From positions 124,001 through 188,000 of the forward strand of contig NZ_CP102251.1 of the NCBI RefSeq assembly GCF_025145285.1: a DNA stretch of 64,000 nucleotides. Reading direction: 5' to 3'. The notes below the pieces were generated by a model. It had not been told where the DNA came from and did no database searches. It saw nothing but the letters and a program-made list of their open reading frames with translations. The stretch is from Alistipes onderdonkii (GTDB taxonomy: Bacteria; Bacteroidota; Bacteroidia; Bacteroidales; Rikenellaceae). Below are positions 18,437-27,536 of the stretch, in pieces (position 1 is the stretch's first letter; each line of letters opens with the position of its first letter). A program made the translations under genes and the position numbers.

Positions 18437-18819
18437 ATAGACTTTCGGAGTGAAGAAACAAATGAATGTAGAAAATTAGTTTCTTCACTCGTGAATCCAT
18501 ATATCATTGAAACCAAACCCTCTATTTTAGAGTCAATAAATGGTAGATTGATATTTTTATTTATTATACTGTTTGCAAGTTCTGCTAATTCAATGAGTTC
18601 TATTTTATTGGCATCATAAAAAGGTATAGGGAAAGTCGCTATATTTTGACCTCCAACTTGAACATCTCCAACGCCAGTTTTATTCATATTAGTCACATAG
18701 CTATACCATGTTATAGCTTGTGAATTCAATACTGCCAACAGATAATCCAAATGATCGCCTGTCATAATATAACAGGCATTGTTCATTACATAATTGTTGG
18801 CATCATATGCAAAAGCCAT
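18433..18819 (-). pseudogene. C-terminal end of the joined specificity domain, cut off by a frameshift
   Basis: 128 residues starting MAFAYDANNYVMNNACYIMT. They continue the specificity domain of the large R-M gene in another frame: the shifted frame reads YEDFSKPKIVWKIIGNQ right before this point, parallel to YWEDFSKPKIIWGEISDK in the silent cassette. A single base is missing near 18868-18873. The stop (TAG at 18433-18435) overlaps the stop of the + strand cassette. Confidence 0.8.
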
Positions 18820-18830
18820 TTGGTTTCCGA

Positions 18831-21800
18831 TTATTTTCCATACAATTTTTGGCTTAGAAAAATCCTCATATAAGCACAGTTACGAAGGTTATATGGCGTA
18901 TCTCCTTTGTCTGTTCTTTTCGATATTTTATCCCAATATAAATCTAAATGAGCTTTTATGGCAGGATAATCTTCGATTTTGATGCGAGGTAATTTACCTT
19001 TTATACCATTATGAATGTTGATAATCCATAATTCAGCCCATTTATACCCGTATCTCCTAATATCTCTGCCACGCAAAATCGGTCGTATAAGTTCAGCCGT
19101 CCGAACACGTTCATCTTCTGTTTGACAATTCGCTAGTATCTCATCACGCTTTTCGGTAGAAATGATAAAAGCATCATTGAAACCAGTTTTTATCCCATAG
19201 TTGATTTGGATGTTCCAATCCTTCAAGGGTATTCCCACAGACTCAATCTTCTGCTTGATGCTCTGTTCAATGGGAGACAATATCACCCATGGGATAGAAT
19301 CTGCAAAGTTACACTTCACGCCTTGTTGCTGCACGAAATCGCTCAAATTATTCAAGCCATTCGAATCTTGTACCAAACAAGCTTGTGTGTTAAAAATATT
19401 TGCTGCTTTTTGAGATAAAAGAATATTTGCTTCTACCGTTATTGCATCGAATATTTTTATACCTGCAAAATCTACCAACATAATAGGATTGGTCTTGCTT
19501 GCGAAATAACCTCGCAAGGCTTCACCATACCCCGCACGCATCCATTTATTAGACGTGATATAGCAAAGAAAACCATTGGGAGTAAGCAGGTTCATACCCA
19601 ACTCATAGAAGAGGCAGTAAATATCACCAGTGCGTGCATAAGTTATGTAACCCATGCATTCTAATACATCGGCACTCTTACCCATAGATTGTAACTGAAT
19701 GTAAGGTGGATTGCCAATGATACAGTCAAATCCCAAGAAGTTGCCTTCGGCATCGAGTACTTCTGGAAACTCTATACGCCATTCGAATGCACCAAGATAA
19801 ATTTTGTTGGAGCGTATTTCCTCAAATATATTTTCTAAAGTCGCAATTTCTTTCTTTAAATCGGCAATGCGCTTGTCCGACGCTTTCTTTTCCTTTTTTG
19901 TCGGTTCAAACAGTTGAGGCGCTTGTAAGTTTGCCAACTCAGAGCGGCGTTTGTTCAATCTAACCAATCGTGCATCCCGGCGGTTGATCTCTGTTTTCAG
20001 TTTCGACTTGATTTCTGTTATAAACGTTTCCAAATCCTGCTTTTCGCTTTTACTTTGGGCATTTTTATATTTAGCTACAGCCTCCTTATATTGGCTGATG
20101 CTGATACTAGACTCTCGCAGTACGGTCTGAATACTGTCTGTCAAAGCGAATCGGTGAAGCAAAGAATTTCCACATTTGATGTTAATGTCGATATTTGGTA
20201 AGGTTTCTAAATAAGTGTAATTACTTTCAGCCGTATAGTAAGCATTCTTCAACAATTCAATCCACAGTCGTAGGCGGCAAATCTTCACAGAGTTGGGGTT
20301 AATATCAACGCCAAATAAACAGTTCTCAATGATTTGACGCTTCTCCTTGAAAAGAGTTTCCTGCATGCGGCGACTTTCCGCATTGAGTGGGTTGTAAGCA
20401 AATAAATTACCTTCGGTATCGGTAACAATCAGCTCGTCATTTTCAATGGCAAGTTGATAGTCCGCTTTGCGGATACGCTTACCGGTAGCATCTACCAAAA
20501 TACCTAATTCGTATTTCAAGAGTATCAGTTCATTGAGAGCAGACACAAGAAAGTGACCCGAACCAACAGCTGGATCACACAGTCGCAAACTGTTAATTAG
20601 TTCATTAGCTTCGACTATATTGTCAATATGGTTGTATAGTTCTATACGGGTGGTACAATTCCAGCCATAATAACCATTAAACTTTTGCAACACGGTCTTG
20701 GTGATTGCTTCACGGCACATGAACATAGTGATAAAGCCTGGAGTGAATACTGAACCATCCTTGTGACCATTTATTTTCTCGAATATAAGCCCTAAAACAG
20801 AAGCATTGATGAGTGTTTTAGCCTCTTCTTGCACTTCTTCACTGCCTTCGCTCGCAAAGTTATAAGCGTCGAGAAAAGCAAACAAATATTGCAGGGTGGG
20901 TAATGCGTTGACTTGTAGATTGCGTTTTTTATTTCGTAATACGCTACTCGCCAAGACAGGAAGTACCGTACGTTGTGAAAGGCTGTTTATCTTAATTGTT
21001 TTACTTTCCAAATCTGTCACCTCGAAAAGAGAACTGTTAAGATAGGGAACGTAAGCAAAATCACGCATAATGGAGTGTGTGCGACTGCCCATGTCACGTG
21101 CAAGCACTTGGAAAAAGAGTGTGTTGAGATCATCATAGTCATGAATCTTAGTTATTGAAAGAAATTTATAGATTGCATCTCCATTGTGGTATTTCAACAT
21201 CTGAGCCTCCAACAGTTTCAAGAAAAGGATACGATTCATCCAAGTAATACACAATTCCATTGCAACATTGAATAACCGTTCCTCATAATCATTCCCATAC
21301 AAACTACCATTTATGTGACGCAAACAATCTTCTGCATCCAGTTGGTTAATAGTATTCTCTAGTAATGAAGCCTCGTCACGCCGTTCCACAGCTTTGCGTA
21401 CAATCACGGTTTTATTATTCTCTTTGCGTTCCTCAATACCAATAATGTGTAGCAGCTCAGTGTAGAATCCACGGTTGAGCGAATTGCTGTCATTTTGGAA
21501 CGATAGCTTCAAAAGATGTGTATCGCTGAATATCTTATAAAGTTCGATAAGTTTGCGTGAAGCGCTACCGTCTGTTCTATCAAGCAGGTGTTGATAGTCT
21601 TGTAAGTTGAAGTAAGTGTATTCAAGGCTATCTTTCACCTCCTCAATATAGGTTGTTGCAATTTCAGTATAGAAGAAATCGGTTTTGTTACTGGTTTTGC
21701 GTCCATCCACAAAGTCTTGAAACTCACGACGTAATTGTTTGTTCTGATAGAATTTGCGTTCAAACTCATGGGCATCAAAAATAAAGAATTCATGAATATT

Positions 21801-22208
21801 AGTAGCGATGAGATATTTAATATCATTGTTCTTCTTATTGACACGTTCTTTAAGATAGTATAGCAATAATTCCTGCAAAGCCTTACGATTAAGATTGTCA
21901 TTAGAAATCATCTCACCTTTGTTGGTGGTACTCTTTACTTCAATCAATAACCCTATATTGGACTTGATAGTTTTATCCAATCGGATAGCCAAATCAATAT
22001 CTTCTTCGGGAGCCATGTAGTATGGCTTGTAGAACGTTTCACTCAGAAAATTACGTAAATGTTCTTTTTGCGTGTGTTCTCTTTGCCCATCCACAATATT
22101 GTCTCTCAATGTGCGAAGGGCATTTTTGAATAAGTCAAAATCTGTTGTTTCAATCGCAACCTGTCTATATGCTTTGTTCAAAACTTGATTCGGTTTGAGT
22201 AGTCCCAT
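18831..22208 (-). CDS. Type IIG (Eco57I-like) restriction-modification enzyme, C-terminally frameshifted
   Basis: 1125 aa as read. An N-terminal PD-(D/E)XK nuclease is visible (Asp72, Glu90-Val-Lys92 in LLIEVKS). A gamma-class adenine methyltransferase follows, with motif I DPAVGSGHF near residue 545 and motif IV NPPY near 833, separated by a coiled-coil insert rich in Lys and Glu. The specificity domain starts around residue 950 at the inverted repeat. After residue ~1112 a one-base deletion (near 18870) moves the frame and the protein ends 12 residues later, losing about 140 residues that are found at 18433-18819. The truncated product may not recognise DNA properly. A BREX-type PglX was considered, but no other BREX gene is present and the nuclease motif fits type IIG. 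Confidence 0.88.
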   Translation of the reverse strand: MGLLKPNQVLNKAYRQVAIETTDFDLFKNALRTLRDNIVDGQREHTQKEHLRNFLSETFYKPYYMAPEEDIDLAIRLDKTIKSNIGLLIEVKSTTNKGEMISNDNLNRKALQELLLYYLKERVNKKNNDIKYLIATNIHEFFIFDAHEFERKFYQNKQLRREFQDFVDGRKTSNKTDFFYTEIATTYIEEVKDSLEYTYFNLQDYQHLLDRTDGSASRKLIELYKIFSDTHLLKLSFQNDSNSLNRGFYTELLHIIGIEERKENNKTVIVRKAVERRDEASLLENTINQLDAEDCLRHINGSLYGNDYEERLFNVAMELCITWMNRILFLKLLEAQMLKYHNGDAIYKFLSITKIHDYDDLNTLFFQVLARDMGSRTHSIMRDFAYVPYLNSSLFEVTDLESKTIKINSLSQRTVLPVLASSVLRNKKRNLQVNALPTLQYLFAFLDAYNFASEGSEEVQEEAKTLINASVLGLIFEKINGHKDGSVFTPGFITMFMCREAITKTVLQKFNGYYGWNCTTRIELYNHIDNIVEANELINSLRLCDPAVGSGHFLVSALNELILLKYELGILVDATGKRIRKADYQLAIENDELIVTDTEGNLFAYNPLNAESRRMQETLFKEKRQIIENCLFGVDINPNSVKICRLRLWIELLKNAYYTAESNYTYLETLPNIDINIKCGNSLLHRFALTDSIQTVLRESSISISQYKEAVAKYKNAQSKSEKQDLETFITEIKSKLKTEINRRDARLVRLNKRRSELANLQAPQLFEPTKKEKKASDKRIADLKKEIATLENIFEEIRSNKIYLGAFEWRIEFPEVLDAEGNFLGFDCIIGNPPYIQLQSMGKSADVLECMGYITYARTGDIYCLFYELGMNLLTPNGFLCYITSNKWMRAGYGEALRGYFASKTNPIMLVDFAGIKIFDAITVEANILLSQKAANIFNTQACLVQDSNGLNNLSDFVQQQGVKCNFADSIPWVILSPIEQSIKQKIESVGIPLKDWNIQINYGIKTGFNDAFIISTEKRDEILANCQTEDERVRTAELIRPILRGRDIRRYGYKWAELWIINIHNGIKGKLPRIKIEDYPAIKAHLDLYWDKISKRTDKGDTPYNLRNCAYMRIFLSQKLYGK
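19264..19344 (-). repeat. Right inverted repeat of the invertible segment
   Basis: Reverse-complement partner of 17494-17574, one mismatch in 81 bp. It lies inside the large R-M gene at the junction between the methyltransferase and the target-recognition domain. The segment between the two arms, about 1.85 kb with them, would invert as a unit. Confidence 0.93.
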
Positions 22209-22236
22209 AATGTTTGGTAAATGAGTTAATAAAATA

Positions 22237-22244
22237 CAAAGGTA
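22237..22244 (-). promoter_or_regulatory. Promoter -7 box of the R-M gene
   Basis: On the minus strand TACCTTTG matches the Bacteroidetes -7 consensus TAnnTTTG and lies about 29 bp before the ATG at 22208. The promoter is outside the invertible segment, so inversion changes the coding sequence and not transcription. Confidence 0.7.
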
Positions 22245-22749
22245 GTCTAAAAACTTGATAATAAAGAATGAACGTATTGGTTTAACGAAAGTTTGTTCTA
22301 CTGCCAGCCATTATCAACAAACAATAGCAGCAGTAGATTTGACATGATTCTACTTATTATATTGTAATAGCCAGCCAAAGTAATCTTTTCACATCCGGAT
22401 CTATCACAGGTTGGATAAGTTGTTAACCTGAAGGTAACCGACCTGATGGTATAGGAACAGGAAGAAGTCTGTAATCATGGCATTTACCCGGATAGAGAAG
22501 CCACATTTTTTATTGCCGGACTTCCGGCATTGCCTCATCCATGTGTGAAAAGGAGTTTTTTCTTTCACCACAACGTTCCTTTCACATACCCAAAGGGGGT
22601 AGTGGATCCAGACCTGCTTCGGCTTTCTTTTTCCTTCCCATATGACAAAAACCGACTATCCATGACTATTCCTGCCAGTGTGCCGGTCGTGCTTGCCTCT
22701 CATGGTTTCTTCCCTTATATTCGCACTGATATTTAAACGAGTTGAAAAT
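22245..22749. other. Intergenic region between the R-M locus and the integrase module
   Basis: No gene. The left part is AT-rich and carries two similar words, 'CTGCCAGCCATTATCAACAA' near 22300 and 'TAATAGCCAGCCAAAG' near 22365. From about 22500 the composition becomes GC-richer, marking the border with the next element. A small hairpin CCGGACTTCCGG lies near 22518. Confidence 0.4.
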
Positions 22750-23073
22750 ATGGAAATATGCTACATCGAGGCCGGTGTCCTTGAGAGGATGCTGGCGCGC
22801 GCCGAGAACCTGTCCGCACGTGTGGACAGATTGTATGAGAGAAACCGCTGTAAGGAACCCGGAGAGTGACTGGACGGCCAGGATGTCTGCCTGCGCCTTG
22901 ACATCTCGCCGCGTACCCTGCAGACTCTCCGCGATACCGGACGGCTGGCGTTCACCCGCCTCCAGCGCAAGTTCTATTACAAGCCCGGGGATGTGGAGAA
23001 GTTGATGGTCTACGTCGGCATCAGACGCAAGGAGAAGGAGGTGAGAGAAAGAAGGAAGAACGGAAACCTTTAA
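22750..23073 (+). pseudogene. Excisionase-like HTH protein interrupted by an in-frame TGA
   Basis: Codons 1-39 read MEICYIEAGVLERMLARAEN and end KEPGE; codon 40 is TGA (22867-22869); the same frame then continues LDGQDVCLRLDISPRTLQTL and onward to TAA at 23073, 107 sense codons in all. The family, small HTH (MerR/excisionase-like) proteins of Bacteroidetes mobile elements, usually has Trp at this place (WLD.QDVC), so TGG became TGA or the stop is read through. The following HTH gene starts 12 bp later. A second copy of this gene pair, at 27230-27758, has TGA at the same codon. Confidence 0.8.
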
Positions 23074-23085
23074 AGAGCGGAAGAG

Positions 23086-23379
23086 ATGGAAGGCATTATC
23101 GACAAGGAGAACGAACGTGTCCGCAGGTTCTTTGCCCTGCTGGACGACATGGAGAAAAAAGTGGAACGTCTTGCCCGTGACAACCGTCCTCCCTTCAACG
23201 GGGAACGGTTCCTGACCGACAGGGAGCTTTCCGGGATGTTGAAGATCAGCCGCAGGTGCCTGCAGGATTACAGGGACCAAGGACGGATTCCCTATATCCA
23301 GCTTGGCGGGAAGATCCTGTACAGGCAGTCGGACATCGAGAGGCTGCTGGAGGAGAACTATCACCCTGCATTGGTATAA
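23086..23379 (+). CDS. HTH excisionase-like protein
   Basis: 97 aa. An N-terminal coiled segment (RVRRFFALLDDMEKKVERLA) is followed by a winged-helix motif 'RFLTDRELSGMLKISRRCLQ' and 'YIQLGGKILYRQSDIERLL', typical of the second protein of the two-gene Xis-like module in Bacteroidetes integrative elements. It lies next to, and converges with, a tyrosine integrase gene. Likely role: directing excision or regulating the element's genes. Confidence 0.8.
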   Translation: MEGIIDKENERVRRFFALLDDMEKKVERLARDNRPPFNGERFLTDRELSGMLKISRRCLQDYRDQGRIPYIQLGGKILYRQSDIERLLEENYHPALV

Positions 23380-23443
23380 TATCGTATTTAAGTTTAAGGA
23401 TTGTCGCCGGAATTGCATTTACGATTCCGGCGGCAGTTTTTAT

Positions 23444-24655
23444 TTAGCCTGCGGCTTCCTTGCCGGCCGCGGGCTTTCTTCTTTCCATCAGCCGGTTCAT
23501 GTCCGAGGATATCTTCCGGTCGGTGACCTGGGCGTAGACCTGCGTGCTGTCGATGTTCGTGTGGCCCATCATCCTGGCGATGCTCTCTATCGGAATACCT
23601 GCGGTCAGTGTCAGGGTTCCGAACGAATGCCGGGCCATGTGGTAGGACAGGTTCTCTTTCATGCCTAATGCCACGCCCATTCCATGTACCTCATACCAGA
23701 GGACGTCGCGGACCGGCAGCGGGAATACCGGCCTGTCGTCATCCGTGGTGTTGTAAAGCTCCAGTATCTGTCCGGCTATGGGATGCAGCGGGATGAACGC
23801 CTCCACGTCCGTTTTGGCGCGGCGGATGCGGATATACCTTCTTCCTTCCGAAGTCGTTCCGATGTGACGGGGATGGAGAGCCCTCGTATCCGCGTAGGCC
23901 AGACCGGTCAGCGAGGAGAAGATGAACGTCCTGCGTGCCAGCTCCATCATCGGGTCGGGCAGCGGGGTTTCCATCATCCGCTTCAGTTCACTGCGGCTGA
24001 TATGCCTTAGTTTAGGTGTTTCTTTCCTCTCGTATGCCACGTCCTCTATCGGATTGGCTCTTAGTATTTCCCGGTCCACGGCGATGTAGATGAGTCGGTT
24101 GAGCCAGCACAGGCAGTGGTTCACGTGTCCGTTCCTGTGTCCCAGCTCCTTCTTGAGAAAGACCTTGAACGATTCGGCGAACTCCTCGGTGATGTCCGAA
24201 AAGGCGATGTCCTTCATCCCGCGGGATTCGATGAACTGCCTGAGGTTGAGCTGGGTGGTCTTCGACTGGCGGTAGGTGGAAGTGGAGTTGATCTCCTTGG
24301 AGCGGACCCTGAGCCGTTCGCGTTCCACCTCTCCGGCCTGCAGGAGGTATTCCGGTACGGAATTGGCGCCTGACACGGTGGTCTTGAGCAGTTCGGCCGT
24401 GACCACTCCCTGGTTCCTCAGCAGGTTCCCGTACGCCTCTTCCAACCGGCTGCGGAAGGCGGCAAGGCGGTTGTTCTCCCTGGCTGTTTTGATTTCACAC
24501 TTCTTGCTGTCCCAGTCCCCGGGTTTGCAATAGACGCCTGTCGTGACTGCCGATTTCTTTCCGTCGATGCTGATCCGGCAGAGGACGGCGGTCGTGCCGT
24601 CCGATTTCACCTTGTTACGGTTGATGTAGAATAAGAGCTTGAATGTACTGCGCAT
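23444..24655 (-). CDS. Tyrosine site-specific integrase (first of a pair)
   Basis: 403 aa. An Arm-binding N-terminal part (FKLLFYINRNKVKSDGTTAV) is followed by a SAM-like core domain and the catalytic domain. Visible catalytic residues: His-x-x-Arg in MARHSFG, the second His in MMGHTNIDSTQ, and Tyr in QVYAQV. The box I arginine is replaced by Ala (TGLAYADT), as is known for IntDOT-like enzymes. It lies 19 bp downstream of a second integrase on the same strand, so both are probably cotranscribed. Confidence 0.9.
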   Translation of the reverse strand: MRSTFKLLFYINRNKVKSDGTTAVLCRISIDGKKSAVTTGVYCKPGDWDSKKCEIKTARENNRLAAFRSRLEEAYGNLLRNQGVVTAELLKTTVSGANSVPEYLLQAGEVERERLRVRSKEINSTSTYRQSKTTQLNLRQFIESRGMKDIAFSDITEEFAESFKVFLKKELGHRNGHVNHCLCWLNRLIYIAVDREILRANPIEDVAYERKETPKLRHISRSELKRMMETPLPDPMMELARRTFIFSSLTGLAYADTRALHPRHIGTTSEGRRYIRIRRAKTDVEAFIPLHPIAGQILELYNTTDDDRPVFPLPVRDVLWYEVHGMGVALGMKENLSYHMARHSFGTLTLTAGIPIESIARMMGHTNIDSTQVYAQVTDRKISSDMNRLMERRKPAAGKEAAG

Positions 24656-24674
24656 GATAATGATTGTTTAGGGA

Positions 24675-25904
24675 TTAAAGGATAAGTTTCAAATCGCGGG
24701 TTGCCTCGACGAACCTGTCCATGTCCTCGAACAGCTTCTTCGGGGTTACGCGCGCGTATATCTGGGTGGTCTTTATGTTGGAGTGTCCCAGCATTTTGCA
24801 GATGGTCTCTATCGGCACTCCCTCCTCGAGCGTGACCAGCGAGGCGAAAGAATGCCGTCCCATGTGGTAGACAAGGTCCTGGCTCAGCCCTGCCATCAGG
24901 CGCAGGGATTTCATATTGGCCCTGAGCGTGTGGTAGTCCTGCGGCGGGAAAAGAGTCTCGCGGGTATCGTCCCGGTATTTCTCAATCAACGCGACGGCTT
25001 CCGGAAGCAGCTTGACACGTCCGAGGTAGTCGGTTTTCTTTCGCTGGTATTTCAGCCAGAGGCTGCCCTCGTCATCCCGGAAGAGGTTCTTCCGGGTGAT
25101 GCTTACCGCATCGGCATAGGCGGTGCCGGTGTAACAGGCGAAGAGGAAGAGGTCCCGGGTGATGACATGTGACCTGCGTTTTTCCGGTATCTCCAGATCA
25201 CGCAGCTTCTCGAAATTCTCACGGCTGAGTGCTTTCGGTGTTGTCTCCTTCTGCTTGGGCAGCTTGAAGTGGCAGAAATGGTATTTCTCCGAGTGGCCCT
25301 CCTTGTAGGCGATGCGGCAGATCTTTTTCAAGATGGCCAGGTAGCCGCGAAGCGTGTCCACGGCATATCCCTTTTCCAGAAGGATGAAATCCTGATAGTC
25401 GCGGATGAACTGCTCGTTGAGCTGCCCGAAGACAAGGTCCGGAACCTTGAATTTCGCCTTGATGAATTCGGAAAGCGTGCGGTAGGTGAAGAGGTAGGTC
25501 GAGAGTGTGGTGGGCGCACGGTCCACACCGACACGGGCCTTCATTTCCCCGTTATGCCGGTCGAGAAGTTTGAGCAGGGTCATCTGCATGCCCGCATTGC
25601 CCTGGAACATGTCCCTGACCGCGGCGGCATCGAAATCCCTTTTTCTTTCCATGAGGGAATTGAAGGCCGAGTGTACGGCAAGCAGCAGTCTTTCTATTTT
25701 TTCATTGGTCTCCACCGCTTCCCGGCTCTTGCCGTTCAGCCGGCTCTCACGCGCGTTCCACAGCCCGGGGGTGCAGGAGAGCTTGCAGCTGAACTGCGCC
25801 ATCGTGCGGTTGAGGGTGATCCGTCCCATGATCGGGGCTTTGCCGGTCTTGTCCGGCTCGCTCTTTTTCAGGTAGAGCAGCACCTTGAATTTTTCCACTT
25901 TCAT
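24675..25904 (-). CDS. Tyrosine site-specific integrase (second of a pair)
   Basis: 409 aa from MKVEKFKVLLYLKKSEPDKT; an upstream ATG at 25985 adds 27 residues that do not fit the family start. Catalytic residues: His-x-x-Arg in MGRHSFA, His in MLGHSNIKTTQ, Tyr in QIYARV; box I Arg is again Ala (CYTGTAYADA). The C-terminus ends DRFVEATRDLKLIL. Paired integrases of this type act together in some Bacteroidetes elements; which attachment site they use cannot be seen here. Confidence 0.9.
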   Translation of the reverse strand: MKVEKFKVLLYLKKSEPDKTGKAPIMGRITLNRTMAQFSCKLSCTPGLWNARESRLNGKSREAVETNEKIERLLLAVHSAFNSLMERKRDFDAAAVRDMFQGNAGMQMTLLKLLDRHNGEMKARVGVDRAPTTLSTYLFTYRTLSEFIKAKFKVPDLVFGQLNEQFIRDYQDFILLEKGYAVDTLRGYLAILKKICRIAYKEGHSEKYHFCHFKLPKQKETTPKALSRENFEKLRDLEIPEKRRSHVITRDLFLFACYTGTAYADAVSITRKNLFRDDEGSLWLKYQRKKTDYLGRVKLLPEAVALIEKYRDDTRETLFPPQDYHTLRANMKSLRLMAGLSQDLVYHMGRHSFASLVTLEEGVPIETICKMLGHSNIKTTQIYARVTPKKLFEDMDRFVEATRDLKLIL

Positions 25905-26197
25905 AACGCTCTTTTTTAGGTTGTAAAAATACTCCTTTGAAAAGCGTCCTTTGGCATGCAAAACATTGAGAAACAGTGAATACAAATCCGCTTTGTTCTT
26001 ATCGGTAAAAATTCGGTTACCTGCCGTCGTTTCCGAAACAGGCGGCTAACAGTCTGGTAACTGAAACGTCGCAATATTTTGTTTTCTTTTGCAGGTCTGT
26101 CTGTTCTGCAATTCTCGCAAAATGCTTAATTATAAACGTTTTACGTTTAATTATCGTCATTCTGTTTTTTATTGCATTTCTAAATATTACTTATTGC

Positions 26198-26386
26198 GCT
26201 CGCCATACGTTCGCCACGACGGTTACGCTGACACAGGGCGTACCGTTGGAGACCGTATCGAAAATGTTGGGGCACAAACATATTACCACGACCCAGATAT
26301 ATGCCAAAATCACCAATGATAAGATAGGCCGGGATATGGATGCGCTGGCGGAAAGGATCGGTGATAGATTCAAGATGGCCCGGTAG
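26198..26386 (+). pseudogene. 3' remnant of a third tyrosine integrase
   Basis: 63 codons read ARHTFATTVTLTQGVPLETV, then SKMLGHKHITTTQIYAKITN and end DRFKMAR with TAG. This is the catalytic C-terminus (HxxR, GH and Tyr) of an integrase from another element. Upstream the frame becomes AT-rich and non-homologous near 26190, so the gene was cut there, probably by insertion or deletion at this spot. Confidence 0.85.
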
Positions 26387-26526
26387 GGCGATGCTCGTAT
26401 AACGAAAGGCGGGGCGCACGGGATTTGGAGGATCCCTAACACGCCTCGCCTTTTTGGTGCATATTTTTAACCTATTTTTTAGTGCGCATTATTTTTAATA
26501 CATTTGTAGACAATAATGTAGTTATT

Positions 26527-27195
26527 ATGACTTTCTGGGAAATTCTTGATTCTAATTTGTTTCAAACGGTTGCTGTCTTAGTTGGGGCAGGAGTTGCTTG
26601 GAGTGTATATCTGTTTGGCAAGAGACGTATGGTGAAAAACATCGCTCGCATATTAGTTTTACAAATTAGAAACATAGAAGAAGCTATTTCATATCTAAAA
26701 AGCGAATGCATTTCGACAAATCAGATAATTAACGAAACTCAAATGCATTATTCAAAAATTGTTTATGATGATAATCAATGGATGAAGAATCGCTATTTGA
26801 TCGTAAAGGAGCTGAAACAGAATGAGTTTGAAACTATCGATCATTTCTATTCCATAGCAACTGAAATAAAAGAGCAACAACTATATATTAGGAATAAAAT
26901 AATTCAATTATTAGAATACAAGGGAATGCATTATTATAATGCAATCTATACACAAATATCAGATATAGCAATAAAAGAAACCGGGGATATTGCAGCAGAT
27001 AACGAATTACATGAAATTGCAAAAACACGCATCATAGCCATCCGTAATATCTATAATAATCCAGCATTTACCATCCCTACATTTATACCTTTGGAATTTG
27101 GGTTAGGGCTTTCAAAAACTTTGAGCCGATACAAATGCGTAACAGATGGAGTTGCCTACAAAAGACTTCTGAAAATATCTAATAGGTGGTTTTAA
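26527..27195 (+). CDS. Membrane-anchored protein of unknown function
   Basis: 222 aa from MTFWEILDSNLFQTVAVLVG, preferred to an in-frame ATG 15 codons upstream because the hydrophobic segment (about residues 11-29) then lies at the N-terminus. The rest is a helical, charged soluble domain with 'EEAISYLKSECISTNQIINE'. It is AT-rich, unlike its neighbours, and stands alone before a terminator. I do not recognise the family. The layout (N-terminal membrane helix plus helical body) resembles accessory phage-defence or signalling proteins, but nothing more can be said. Confidence 0.6.
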   Translation: MTFWEILDSNLFQTVAVLVGAGVAWSVYLFGKRRMVKNIARILVLQIRNIEEAISYLKSECISTNQIINETQMHYSKIVYDDNQWMKNRYLIVKELKQNEFETIDHFYSIATEIKEQQLYIRNKIIQLLEYKGMHYYNAIYTQISDIAIKETGDIAADNELHEIAKTRIIAIRNIYNNPAFTIPTFIPLEFGLGLSKTLSRYKCVTDGVAYKRLLKISNRWF

Positions 27196-27202
27196 TAAAA
27201 AA

Positions 27203-27226
27203 GAGCAGAAATTCCTGCTCCTTTTT
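27203..27226. terminator. Bidirectional terminator
   Basis: GAGCAG pairs with CTGCTC around AAATTC, flanked by A runs on the left and T runs on the right. It separates the convergent genes at 26527-27195 (+) and 27230-27535 (-). Confidence 0.75.
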
Positions 27227-27229
27227 AAA

Positions 27230-27535
27230 TTAGAAATGGTTTTTGATCGGTTTGTAATTTTCCATCAACATTTCCCGGATGCCCGTTTCCGGATAAAGAA
27301 TATTACGATCACTGATCATAGTAAATGGTATTTGCCGTCTGTCGCGCAATGTTTGAAGCGTCCGGGATGAAATATGTAGCAAGTCGCAAACTTCTTCGCT
27401 CGACAAGTAGTGTTCCGAACCGATCGCGGGCCGGTAATTTTTGTCCGCCAGTTGCAAGGTTTCGACGGATCGGTCGATAGAAGTGAAAAAGACTTTGACC
27501 TCTTCGCTTTCCAGTGTTAAATAATCAGATGACAT
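27230..27535 (-). CDS. HTH excisionase-like protein (second copy of the module)
   Basis: 101 aa. 'HYLSSEEVCDLLHISSRTLQ' followed by 'RRQIPFTMISDRNILYPETG' is a winged-helix of the same type as the protein at 23086-23379, with the same ending (MENYKP against EENYHP). It follows and overlaps the gene with the in-frame TGA, as in the other copy of the module. No integrase lies directly beside this copy except the remnant at 26198-26386, so it may belong to that older element. Confidence 0.8.
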   Translation of the reverse strand: MSSDYLTLESEEVKVFFTSIDRSVETLQLADKNYRPAIGSEHYLSSEEVCDLLHISSRTLQTLRDRRQIPFTMISDRNILYPETGIREMLMENYKPIKNHF

Positions 27536-27536
27536 A

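Noticed and set aside
18831..22208. BREX-type PglX methyltransferase
   Set aside because: A PD-(D/E)XK motif is present at the N-terminus and no other BREX genes are nearby; type IIG fits better.
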